Source: JBLHKS01 sp047620505
GTDB taxonomy: Bacteria > Verrucomicrobiota > Verrucomicrobiia > Verrucomicrobiales > DEV007
NCBI GenBank assembly: GCA_047620505.1
Contig: JBLHKS010000005.1
Location: 1 to 64,000, forward strand
Length of the DNA: 64,000 nucleotides
Direction of reading: 5' to 3'
The notes beneath the pieces are model-generated. The model did no database searches. It was not told where the DNA came from and saw only the letters and a list, made by a program, of their open reading frames with translations. The position numbers were made by a program, and so were the translations under genes. Shown here piece by piece: positions 16,607 to 24,392 of this stretch (within the stretch, counting starts at the first letter, position 1; every line of letters begins with the position of its first letter).

Positions 16607-17767
16607 ATGAAGATTCATCAACAGCCGAACGATAGCGATTCGGCACCGAAATTTGAGCCGAAAAGGAAGACGAAAGCCTTTTCGATGATCGAGCTGATGA
16701 TTTCGATGACAATTCTGGCGGCGATGCTGCTGATGTTTGTCGGCGTGCTCGATCAGACTCAAAAAAGCTGGGAAATAGCTCAAGGCCAGATCTCACAATT
16801 TCGTGAATCCCGGGTTGCCTTCGACATCATCACCAAAAATCTCAGCCAGGCGACCTTGAATGCTTATTACGACCAGGTCGACGTCGATCCACCAGACGGA
16901 ATTCCTGAGCGGTTTGAGATCGCCTCGGAACTTCACTTCAAGACCTTTCAAGCGAAGGATTTAAAAGTGGGTGGCCACAAACCGGGTCACACTGTCTTTT
17001 TCCAGGCTCCTCTCGGCGTAACCGACAACCGGGAATATTCTACACTGCCGAATCTACTCAACGCTCGCGCCTACTATATCCAGTTCAACACGGACAGGGA
17101 CTACCGACCACAATTCCTTGCCACTTACAAAATCCCAGAGCGATACCGATACCGTTTGATGGAGTGGATTCCGCCAACTGAACAGAATCGGATTTATTCT
17201 GATGGAGCTCAAGAGACTGACGGCGAAAATTACAATCCGCTAGATCCCAAGTTTCAAGATTGGTTTGAAAAGGACTTGGAAGCATACTCCCGGCCGTTAG
17301 CGGAAAACGTTGTCGCTTTGATATTCTCCCCTCGCGAGCCGGTCGCCGACAGCTTGGCTGCCGCGAATCCAGCAAAAGCAGACCGCGAGAGCTTTCGGCG
17401 GATCGCGCGCAACTACGACTTCGACTCTGAAGATCCAGATAATCCAAATTTCCGCCATCTCCTGCCGCCGCTAGTCAAAGTCACGCTTGTCGCGATTGAT
17501 GAAGTTTCCGCGCTTCGTTATGAAGAGGTTTATGGAGGAGAAGCTTCGTCGACGCCTTACCTGCAAACGCACATGACAGGTTCATGGATGACTTCGGCAG
17601 ACGATTATGCTTCAGATCTGAAGGAGCTTACCGATTCATTCAACGACGATACTGCGAACACAGCTGGCGTGAAGGTTCGCTACAAAGTATTCAGCACGAG
17701 TGTTGCGATCGTAGGTTCAAAGTGGTCGCCGAACGGCGAAGACACGAATGCGGGCACTAACCCCTGA
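16607..17767 (+). CDS. prepilin-like protein, Verru_Chthon cassette C type
   Basis: 386-residue prepilin-like protein. The leader ends KRKTKA and is followed by FSMIELMISMTILAAMLLMF, so the residue before the cleavage site is Ala rather than the usual Gly; Glu at position 5 of the mature chain is present. The continuation QKSWEIAQGQISQFRESRVA and LSQATLNAYYD is the signature of the cassette C family. I chose the ATG at 16607 instead of the frame start at 16553 because the latter adds a hydrophobic stretch unlike a prepilin leader. The large extracellular part has acidic and aromatic segments and no recognised enzyme domain. Confidence 0.84.
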   Translation: MKIHQQPNDSDSAPKFEPKRKTKAFSMIELMISMTILAAMLLMFVGVLDQTQKSWEIAQGQISQFRESRVAFDIITKNLSQATLNAYYDQVDVDPPDGIPERFEIASELHFKTFQAKDLKVGGHKPGHTVFFQAPLGVTDNREYSTLPNLLNARAYYIQFNTDRDYRPQFLATYKIPERYRYRLMEWIPPTEQNRIYSDGAQETDGENYNPLDPKFQDWFEKDLEAYSRPLAENVVALIFSPREPVADSLAAANPAKADRESFRRIARNYDFDSEDPDNPNFRHLLPPLVKVTLVAIDEVSALRYEEVYGGEASSTPYLQTHMTGSWMTSADDYASDLKELTDSFNDDTANTAGVKVRYKVFSTSVAIVGSKWSPNGEDTNAGTNP

Positions 17768-17819
17768 TTGATTTGCTCATTTTGCTCAGTTTTTAGATTA
17801 ATCTTTTCCAAGCTATTTA

Positions 17820-18479
17820 ATGAATTTCTCAGCCAACGACAGAAATCGGCGTCGCTCGCGTCAGGGCGGCTTTTCGCTAGCAGAGATGATGGTGGTGATC
17901 ACCATTATCGCTTTCCTTCTCGCCCTTTCTGCCCCGAACATTATGTCCTTACTACGGGGTAGCGAACTCGCTACTCAGGGCGAACTTTTCAAAAACCAGC
18001 TCTCACAAGGCCAGCAAATCGCGCTTTCAACAAACGCGGATGTTGAAATCCGGTTTTTCAAGTTTGCCGACAAAGATGACGCGCAGGTAAAGGCAGTCTA
18101 CCAAGCCTACCAGTTCTACCAATACAATGACGACGGATTGCTCACTGAGAGGAGCGAACTTTTCCGGCTGAATGCTCCGGTGATTTTTCACGACAACCCC
18201 AAGTTTACTAATCTTTTTAGAACCCAGAGTGTCGACGAGGGCGTCGAGGAAAGCGGGACTGTTGACCAGGCCCCGAAAAAGTTCGGCAGCGGAGTTTCCA
18301 GCGCGACTTACAGATCATTCCGATTTCGACCAGATGGATCCACGGACCTTCCAAAGGGAGAAAAGATCTACTTCGTCACTTTGGTTCAGGAGCAGGGGGC
18401 CAACCAGACAGATCCGAAAAACTTTTATTGTATTCAAATCGATCCCTACAATGGATCTTTACGCGAATATCGTCCGTAG
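17820..18479 (+). CDS. prepilin-like protein, Verru_Chthon cassette D type
   Basis: 219-residue prepilin-like protein. A basic leader (RNRRRSRQGG) precedes the cleavage site G|FSLAEM and the helix MVVITIIAFLLALSAPNIMS. The region QGELFKNQLSQGQQIALSTN and VEIRFFKF resembles cassette D proteins, which are GspH-like minor pseudopilins. It begins 52 bases after the C-type gene. No cassette A gene, the large member of the set, is seen in the window, so the set is incomplete or its A member lies elsewhere. Confidence 0.84.
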   Translation: MNFSANDRNRRRSRQGGFSLAEMMVVITIIAFLLALSAPNIMSLLRGSELATQGELFKNQLSQGQQIALSTNADVEIRFFKFADKDDAQVKAVYQAYQFYQYNDDGLLTERSELFRLNAPVIFHDNPKFTNLFRTQSVDEGVEESGTVDQAPKKFGSGVSSATYRSFRFRPDGSTDLPKGEKIYFVTLVQEQGANQTDPKNFYCIQIDPYNGSLREYRP

Positions 18480-18540
18480 GCGGTTTGCGGCGCTCCGATT
18501 TTGATTGCCGCCGTGCCGGTTCATGCGGCAAAATGCAGGC

Positions 18541-19755
18541 ATGAACTGGAAAATTGCACTGAGCTCATTTTTCGCGCTCGCGGTCGGTATCAGCTCGGCG
18601 ATCGACGTCCCTGCATCAAACGGCTCGTCGGTCCCTGTCATAGGAATTCGCAATGCGCTTCCGGGCGGCCTCGAGCTTCAACTAAAAGAAGGCGATGAGG
18701 TCCGCGTCGTTCCGTGGAACAGCCTCGATATCGGGAAAATCCGCCAGCAGCTGCCAGCTGTGGCTGCCGCCTATGAAAAGACGTTAAAAGGCGAAACCGC
18801 GCCCGTCAATCTGGGTTCCTACGCAGCAAAACCAACCGCACCCGGGGCAGCTCCGGCCATGCCGAAGGTCAATGTGCAGGGAGATCCGAAAATTGTTCAA
18901 TCCAAACAGCTTCGCTCTGGCGAGAATTTCGGTGGTGGAGAAGTGATTCTCTCCGTTCCACGTGGGATCGGCAAGCCTAAGGCTGTGGTCGTCGTTTTCT
19001 GGGGTGATCCATCCCTCGGTGCGGTTTATGGCGACCCGGAAAATTCTAATTTCATAGACTTCGCGCAACAGAACTCGCTGGCCCTCCTCGGCGTGAGCAT
19101 GGCCCACAAAGGGGGCGAGCCGACCTACCAAGAGGTCGAGAAAGGAAGCGGGCAGGCGATTCTGGATTCTTTGACGGAATTGGCGGGCAAATTGGGCAAG
19201 CCTGAACTTGGCACGGCACCACTAATTATGCTGGGCAGCCCTCGCACAAGTGGTGCTTTTGCCTTCAATTTCGCTCAGTGGAAGCCGGAGCGCGTTCTTG
19301 CGATTATAACGGGCCTTGGTGAAAATTACGTCGCCGAGCCGAGCCCGGAGGGGATCAAGATTCCCACATTGTTCTTTACCCTTCCGAGCAACTTCCTCTC
19401 CGTCGATCAGGAACCCGAGTTTGGACTGGAGAAAACCTGGGCCAAATTCCGTGATCGCAGTCCGCCTTGGGTTTACGCGAAATTCCCGTACGACACCAGC
19501 GGAGTCGATGATTTCGATTTTTTCTTCGCTCAAAAATTCATTCGAGTCGCCCTCAAGCGCCGACTCAGCGGCCCGGAGATGACTGAATTCAACCCGAAAG
19601 CCGGAGCCCAGATGGGCCATCGCAAAACTCTCGAAGTCGTCGCCGCAAACGTCGAAAACACAGTCGACGCCAACTACACTTGGTTGCCGGATCTCGAATT
19701 CGCCAAGGCTTGGGTGAAATACTCAAAGGGCGAGGCCGAAGAGCCCGCTAAGTAG
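18541..19755 (+). CDS. secreted alpha/beta-hydrolase-like protein
   Basis: 404-residue protein with a signal peptide (MNWKIALSSFFALAVGISSA). The first 130 residues are Ala/Pro-rich and hold no recognisable domain. From about residue 140 the pattern PKAVVVVFWGD, LALLGVSMAH, PLIMLGSPRTSG and IKIPTLFFTLPSN is that of an alpha/beta hydrolase core. The usual nucleophile elbow G-x-S-x-G is not conserved (LGSPRTSG stands in its place), so catalysis is doubtful. The ATG at 18541 is chosen because it begins the signal peptide; the frame extends back to 18505. It follows the prepilin genes by 61 bases and may be co-transcribed. A diverged palindrome (CAGCAGCTGCCA, 18745-18756) encodes QQLP. Confidence 0.6.
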   Translation: MNWKIALSSFFALAVGISSAIDVPASNGSSVPVIGIRNALPGGLELQLKEGDEVRVVPWNSLDIGKIRQQLPAVAAAYEKTLKGETAPVNLGSYAAKPTAPGAAPAMPKVNVQGDPKIVQSKQLRSGENFGGGEVILSVPRGIGKPKAVVVVFWGDPSLGAVYGDPENSNFIDFAQQNSLALLGVSMAHKGGEPTYQEVEKGSGQAILDSLTELAGKLGKPELGTAPLIMLGSPRTSGAFAFNFAQWKPERVLAIITGLGENYVAEPSPEGIKIPTLFFTLPSNFLSVDQEPEFGLEKTWAKFRDRSPPWVYAKFPYDTSGVDDFDFFFAQKFIRVALKRRLSGPEMTEFNPKAGAQMGHRKTLEVVAANVENTVDANYTWLPDLEFAKAWVKYSKGEAEEPAK

Positions 19756-19783
19756 CCTGAACGAGATCCCCGGTTTTCGCGTC

Positions 19784-21139
19784 TCAGCCCACCAACTCGC
19801 GCATTGGCGAATATTGCGGGTCGACGAGATAGTGCGGTCGGCCGCCGTGATCCGTCACCGTCGTCCGGCGGGCGTCGATCCCGATGGAATGATAGAGCGT
19901 CGAGAACACTTCCTGAAAATGCACGGGTCGGTCCAGCGCCTCGCCGCCGTCCTTCGTGGTCGAGCCGACAACCTGGCCGTGATTGAGATCGCCGCCAGCC
20001 ACCACCGCCATTGAAACTCTCGGCCAGTGATCGCGTCCAGCGTTGGCGTTGATCTTCGGCGTCCGACCAAATTCGCCCCAGCAAACCACGGTCACTTCTT
20101 TGTCGAGCCCCTTCGAATGGAGATCCTCGACCAGCGCGCTCAAACCTTGATCGAGCATCGGGAAATCCTCGCGGCCGCGGTTAAAATTCCCGCCGTGCCA
20201 GTCCCATCGGCTGAAACTGAGCGTCACCACGCGCGCACCGGCTTCGACCAACCGTCGTGCCATCAGAAACTGATCAAGCCGCTTCCACGCGCCGTCCGCG
20301 CGTAAAACGTCGCTGCCTTTGCCGTAACGTTCGACCCAATACGGCTCGTCTTTTGAGACATCGAGCGCCTCGGCCAGCTTACTCGAAGTCAGCACGCCAA
20401 ACGCCTGCTGATTGAACGTGTCCATGCCTTCCATCATTCTCGACGAATCCACTTTGCGGCGAAAATTATCGAAACTCGACAGCAGCTGCTCACGATCATC
20501 GAGACGCTCGAGGCTGATCCCCTCCAAATTCATATCCGCCTTGCCGCCTCCTCGAAACGGGCAAAACGCAGCGTGAGAAGGCCCGAGGAAGCCCGCTTTT
20601 CCAGGATCGCCCCACTCGTCGTGACCGCATTTCGGCGAAAGCCCGATAAACGGCGGTGTGGCTGGATTCGCAGCGCCAGCTAGCTCGGAAACGACCGAAC
20701 CCATGCTCGGCCAACCGCCCGGAGGCTGCTGGTTGAACGGCCGTCCCGTCATGCACTGATCCGCGTCATGCCGCCCGGTCGAACCGACCATCGAACGGAT
20801 CACCGTGAATTTGTCCATCATCTTCGCCATGCGCGGGAACTCCTCGCAGATCTGGATTCCGTCCACGTTCGTCGAAATCGGCTGGAATTCGCCGCGGATG
20901 TCGGTCGGTGCATCCGGCTTGAGATCGAACATGTCCTGATGCGGCGGCCCTCCGGGCAGGAAAATATTGATGATCGCTTTGTGGCCCAGCTTGCCGGTCG
21001 TTTCGTTTTCGGCTGCCAGCAGCTGCGGAAGCGAAATGCCTCCAGCGGCGAGACCAGAAAGACCTCCGATTTTCAGAAAATTACGGCGGCTGTGACCGTC
21101 GCAAAAGCGGCCTGAATTCTGGGAATTAATCGTGAGCAT
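19784..21139 (-). CDS. DUF1501 protein with Tat signal
   Basis: 451-residue DUF1501 protein. A twin-arginine signal SRRNFLKIGGLSGLAAGG is near the N terminus. Typical blocks are IINIFLPGGPPHQDMFDLKP, HDADQCMTGR, VVCWGEFGRTPKINANAGRD and the C-terminal GGRPHYLVDPQ. DUF1501 proteins share the alkaline-phosphatase/sulfatase-like fold and normally stand directly beside a DUF1549/DUF1553 gene. Here it stands alone: both DUF1549/DUF1553 genes of the window are 18 kb or more away. It is convergent with the hydrolase-like gene (28-base gap). Two palindrome relatives (20480-20491 with a perfect core; 21017-21028 diverged) lie inside. Confidence 0.9.
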   Translation of the reverse strand: MLTINSQNSGRFCDGHSRRNFLKIGGLSGLAAGGISLPQLLAAENETTGKLGHKAIINIFLPGGPPHQDMFDLKPDAPTDIRGEFQPISTNVDGIQICEEFPRMAKMMDKFTVIRSMVGSTGRHDADQCMTGRPFNQQPPGGWPSMGSVVSELAGAANPATPPFIGLSPKCGHDEWGDPGKAGFLGPSHAAFCPFRGGGKADMNLEGISLERLDDREQLLSSFDNFRRKVDSSRMMEGMDTFNQQAFGVLTSSKLAEALDVSKDEPYWVERYGKGSDVLRADGAWKRLDQFLMARRLVEAGARVVTLSFSRWDWHGGNFNRGREDFPMLDQGLSALVEDLHSKGLDKEVTVVCWGEFGRTPKINANAGRDHWPRVSMAVVAGGDLNHGQVVGSTTKDGGEALDRPVHFQEVFSTLYHSIGIDARRTTVTDHGGRPHYLVDPQYSPMRELVG

Positions 21140-21443
21140 GGGGCTTTTCTAAAAAGGGCTGTTTTCGTCGCAGGAATCACGATTTTCCGCGCAGTCATCT
21201 TTCAGCTGCAAAATCCAGCCTGTGCGAGAATTTAATTATGATATTTATGGTAATTATATTGACAGCTCCCAGAAGCAGCGGCAACCTACGTTCGATACAG
21301 ACCATCGAAAACAACAACTAACACCACTGTTTCGTCCGTCTTCCCGACCGGACCGCCTCGACCAAAATCTCTCTAAAATCCCCCAATACCTTCCTGCGGC
21401 TCACCCGCCACGCGTGTTTTTCTTAAGCGCTGGCTGACCCGAT

Positions 21444-21485
21444 CTCAATCGATTGAGGCGATGTTTCGCCAAATTCAATCGATTG
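21444..21485. promoter_or_regulatory. paired CAATCGATTG palindromes around a hairpin
   Basis: CTCAATCGATTGAG (21444-21457) and CAATCGATTG (21476-21485) are two copies of the same 10-base palindrome 30 bases apart. Between them GGCGA-TGTT-TCGCC (21457-21470) forms a perfect 5-bp hairpin. The spacing is close to three helical turns, so two dimers of one regulator on the same face of the helix are possible. The nearest start downstream is the NlpC/P60 gene, about 260 bases away. Confidence 0.4.
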
Positions 21486-21576
21486 CAATCTCCGAACCGG
21501 TGACCGTCTTCCCCCGGCGATCAACCTTCCCTGCGCAGCACTGCTGTGGCCAATAAAGGGCGAGCACGAAAGCACG

Positions 21577-21610
21577 ATCAGAGACTCTCTTCATCCAAGA
21601 GATCTCTGAT
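21577..21610. other. stem-loop upstream of the NlpC/P60 gene
   Basis: ATCAGAGA (21577-21584) pairs with TCTCTGAT (21603-21610); CTCT and AGAG extend the stem inward past one bulged base, leaving a loop of about 9 bases. No T-run follows on either strand, so an intrinsic terminator is unlikely; an RNA leader structure or operator is possible. Confidence 0.35.
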
Positions 21611-21746
21611 GCTTGGAATTTCAATTTTGAGAATTTCCCCAACCTTGAGTTATAGAAACTAAAATTAATTATGATTCCTATTGATTTATCAATAATTATC
21701 AGCCATAAGTCTCAAATCCCCAATTAAACCCCGAAAGCCCCCTGCC

Positions 21747-22655
21747 GTGAAATCCTCCTCCTCAACTCCAACGTCCCTCGCTCGGTGCCCCCGAATCCAG
21801 TCATTCGGGATTGGGATAACGAACTTTACCGTTCTCGCTCTGCTTCTGTCGGTTTCCGGCGCGACCGCCCAGAATATCTGGGATACCGCGGCTCCCCGCC
21901 CGATTTCTGCACTGCCAAACCGCTCTGGATCGTCAGCGCCCCAACAAATGGTTCGGCTGCAGGCGGCTCCGACCAACAGCCAAATCTGGAACCAACCGGC
22001 CGCCGCTCGTCCGACTTCAGCTCCACAGCCTGCGTTTCGCCAGATTCAGCTCGCTCCCGCCCCCGGACCTCAGCCGAAATTTCCCGCCCCAACTCGCCCT
22101 GCCCCAATTCGTGAAGCGATTCCAGAACCAGCAGCTGCTGCAAAACTTCCGCGCGGAGCAGTCGCTTCGGCTCGCGATCTTCTCGCCCGTTGCGAAGCCC
22201 TCGGCCGAGCGCCCCTCGTCTACAAATTCGGCTCTGCCGATTCATCGACCGGAGGCCTCGACTGCTCCGGCACAATCGTCGAACTCCTGGAAAGCATCGG
22301 CTACTCCAGCGTCCCTCGAACCGCCTACGATCAGTACCGCTGGCTCGAAGAAAATCGCACCCTCAACAAAACCCGTCGCGGAACTTCAGCCTCGAAAATC
22401 CTTAGAGATCTCCGCCCCGGCCAACTGATTTTCTGGAAAGGGACCTACAAAACCAAAAAGCCGGTTACCCACGTCATGGTCTACATGGGCAAAAGCGCCC
22501 AGGGCCAGCACTACATGTTTGGTGCTCGCGGTCGAACCAAAAGCGGCCTCTACGGCAACGGTGTCGACGTCTTCACTTTCAATCTGGAATCAAACAAAGG
22601 TAAACACCCGATCGTGGGCTTCGGCGACATCCCAAAGCTGGCTTACCTTTACTAG
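21747..22655 (+). CDS. NlpC/P60 family cell-wall hydrolase
   Basis: 302-residue secreted hydrolase. A long n-region is followed by the signal helix TNFTVLALLLSVSGATA. A Pro/Ala/Gln-rich low-complexity linker covers about residues 50-130. The C-terminal NlpC/P60 domain has the catalytic Cys in GGLDCSGTIVELL and the catalytic His in VTHVMVYMG, so the enzyme looks active. Such domains cleave peptide cross-links or stems in peptidoglycan. The start is GTG at 21747; no ATG precedes the signal sequence. It is followed by a strong terminator, so it is probably monocistronic. A palindrome copy (22129-22140) is read as AAAA at the end of the linker, just before the catalytic domain. Confidence 0.87.
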   Translation: MKSSSSTPTSLARCPRIQSFGIGITNFTVLALLLSVSGATAQNIWDTAAPRPISALPNRSGSSAPQQMVRLQAAPTNSQIWNQPAAARPTSAPQPAFRQIQLAPAPGPQPKFPAPTRPAPIREAIPEPAAAAKLPRGAVASARDLLARCEALGRAPLVYKFGSADSSTGGLDCSGTIVELLESIGYSSVPRTAYDQYRWLEENRTLNKTRRGTSASKILRDLRPGQLIFWKGTYKTKKPVTHVMVYMGKSAQGQHYMFGARGRTKSGLYGNGVDVFTFNLESNKGKHPIVGFGDIPKLAYLY

Positions 22656-22687
22656 GAATTTCAAACAATCATGGTCTAGGGAACCAT

Positions 22688-22742
22688 GGTGCCCGTGACT
22701 GAGTCGGTTGAGGAGCCGACTCGGCACGGGCACCTCTCTTTT
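22688..22742 (+). terminator. intrinsic terminator after the NlpC/P60 gene
   Basis: GGTGCCCGTG (22688-22697) pairs with CACGGGCACC (22725-22734). An inner stem GAGTCGG/CCGACTC (22701-22707 with 22716-22722) closes an 8-base loop. The pyrimidine tract TCTCTTTT follows directly. It separates the hydrolase gene from the glycan operon. Confidence 0.85.
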
Positions 22743-22787
22743 CCGGATTGTCGGCTGAATCAGTTTACGAATCGATGATCACTGATT

Positions 22788-23822
22788 ATGGATCTTCGAT
22801 TTTCGAAAAGCGCGATGACCCGAGACCGATTTGAGCAGCTGCTGACCAGTTTTCCCGAAAAACGCATTCTAACGATCGGCGACGTGATGCTCGATCGCTT
22901 CGTTTGGGGCAGCGTCAGCCGGATTTCGCCCGAGGCTCCCGTCCCGGTCGTTCACGTGAAAAAGGAATCGGTTTATCCCGGCGGAGCAGCGAACGTCGCG
23001 CGGAATCTCGTCCCGTTTACCGAGAAAGTGGACCTCGTCGGCTTGATTGGCGAAGACGAGTTCGGTCGGCAGCTTGCGGAGACGCTGAAACAGGGGGGAA
23101 TTCATGGAAGCGGAATTGTCCGCGATCCGGATTTTGAGACGATCGTCAAGACTCGGATCATCGCCCGCCAACAGCAGGTCTGCCGAGTCGATCGCGAAAA
23201 TCCCCGTCCGCCGACTCAAGCTCAGCAGGACGAAATTCGCGATTTCGTGCGATCGAATGCCGATTCGATCGACGCAATCATCCTCGAAGATTACGGCAAA
23301 GGCCTGCTTCAGCAGCACCTGCTCGATGAGATCGTCGAAATCGCTCGAGAAAAAAGTGTCGTCGTCGCCGCCGATCCCAACCCTGAAAATAAGCTGAAAT
23401 GGAACGGCGTGACCGTGCTCAAACCGAACCGGCTCGAAGCTTTTCGCATGGCCGGCATACCCGAACCGACGCCAAATGACGACCCGATGCAGGACGAGGC
23501 CTTGCGAGAAGTCGGCCAGCAGCTGCTGAATCGTTGGGATATCGAAATGCTGCTCATCACGCTCGGCGAGCACGGCATGATCCTTTTCGAGCGCGGAAAA
23601 GCGAACGAACCGCAGCACGTCCCGGTTCGCGCGCAGGAAGTTTTCGATGTGTCCGGCGCGGGCGACACCGCGATCGCGTTGCTGACTCTAACATTGATCT
23701 CAAACGCTTCGCCGATCGAAGCGATCGAAGTCGCAAACTACGCAAGCGGCGCGGTCGTCGGGAAGCTCGGAACGGCGACTCTCACGCCTGAAGAGTTGCG
23801 CGAAGCGATTCCCGCTTCTTAG
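22788..23822 (+). CDS. hldA: D-glycero-beta-D-manno-heptose-7-phosphate kinase
   Basis: 344-residue PfkB/ribokinase-family sugar kinase that phosphorylates heptose 7-phosphate at O1 in ADP-heptose synthesis for lipopolysaccharide. Family signatures are RILTIGDVMLDRF near the start, YPGGAANVARNL, ILEDYGKGLL, LKPNRLEA and the ATP/anion-hole motif DVSGAGDTAIA. It has the length of a stand-alone kinase; the adenylyltransferase domain found in HldE fusions is absent, so a separate HldC is expected elsewhere. The start is ATG 22788, or the Met at 22815 (MTRDRFEQLL). It opens the glycan operon and is followed after 9 bases by gmhA, the preceding enzyme of the same pathway. Two palindrome copies (22833, one end mismatch; 23517, exact) encode EQLL and QQLL. 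Confidence 0.93.
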   Translation: MDLRFSKSAMTRDRFEQLLTSFPEKRILTIGDVMLDRFVWGSVSRISPEAPVPVVHVKKESVYPGGAANVARNLVPFTEKVDLVGLIGEDEFGRQLAETLKQGGIHGSGIVRDPDFETIVKTRIIARQQQVCRVDRENPRPPTQAQQDEIRDFVRSNADSIDAIILEDYGKGLLQQHLLDEIVEIAREKSVVVAADPNPENKLKWNGVTVLKPNRLEAFRMAGIPEPTPNDDPMQDEALREVGQQLLNRWDIEMLLITLGEHGMILFERGKANEPQHVPVRAQEVFDVSGAGDTAIALLTLTLISNASPIEAIEVANYASGAVVGKLGTATLTPEELREAIPAS

Positions 23823-23831
23823 TCAGCCGCC

Positions 23832-24392
23832 ATGTCCTCCCTGTTTGCCGATCGCCTCGAAGAACATCTCGAAACGATGCGTTCCATCGAATCGCAGGCT
23901 GAGGTTTTCGGGCAGATCGCCGAGAAAATGATCGCTGCGATGCGGGCCGGCGGGAAAATCTGCTTCATGGGCAATGGCGGCAGCGCGGCAGATTCGCAGC
24001 ACCTCGCGGCTGAACTCGTGGGGCGTTTTCAGAAAGAGCGGCGCGGCCTCGCGTCGATCGCGTTTACAACGGACACCTCAATCCTCACCGCCGTCGCCAA
24101 CGACTACGGCTACGATGCGATTTTCTCGCGCCAGGTCGAGGGCCTCTGCGGGCCGAGCGATATCGTCGTCGGCCTCTCGACATCCGGCAACAGTCCGAAC
24201 GTCCTCGCGGGAATCGAGCGGGCCAAAGAGATGGGCGTCTTCACCGTCGGTCTAGCGGGAAAGGACGGCGGAAAACTCGCAGCAGCTGCTGACCTCGCCA
24301 TCGTCGTTCCCTCGCCAAAAGCCGCCCGCATCCAGGAAGCCCACATCTTCATCGGCCACACCCTTTGCGAAGCGATCGAAGACAGTATCTGA
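23832..24392 (+). CDS. gmhA: sedoheptulose-7-phosphate isomerase
   Basis: 186-residue SIS-domain enzyme converting sedoheptulose 7-phosphate to D-glycero-D-manno-heptose 7-phosphate, the first step of ADP-heptose synthesis. GmhA signatures are ICFMGNGGSAADSQHLAAE, FQKERRGLASIAFTTDTS, SRQVEGLCGPSDIVVGLSTS and the C-terminal IQEAHIFIGHTLCEAIE, which carries the conserved Glu and His. The length is normal. It lies 9 bases after hldA and its end overlaps the next frame. Palindrome CAGCAGCTGCTG at 24280-24291 reads AAA in KLAAAADLA. Confidence 0.95.
   Translation: MSSLFADRLEEHLETMRSIESQAEVFGQIAEKMIAAMRAGGKICFMGNGGSAADSQHLAAELVGRFQKERRGLASIAFTTDTSILTAVANDYGYDAIFSRQVEGLCGPSDIVVGLSTSGNSPNVLAGIERAKEMGVFTVGLAGKDGGKLAAAADLAIVVPSPKAARIQEAHIFIGHTLCEAIEDSI

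Larger units (their letters stand above)
21140..21746. other. 607-base non-coding gap
   Basis: The gap lies between the divergent DUF1501 and NlpC/P60 genes and is AT-richer than its surroundings. It contains a paired palindrome/hairpin structure (21444-21485) and a longer stem-loop (21577-21610). A 71-codon frame at 21222-21437 has no recognisable motif and is rich in Gln, Arg and Pro, so I do not call it a gene. Confidence 0.6.

Noticed and set aside
21222..21437. 71-codon open frame in the non-coding gap
   Set aside because: No motif, no hydrophobic pattern, biased to Gln, Arg, Pro and Ser, and no convincing ribosome binding site.
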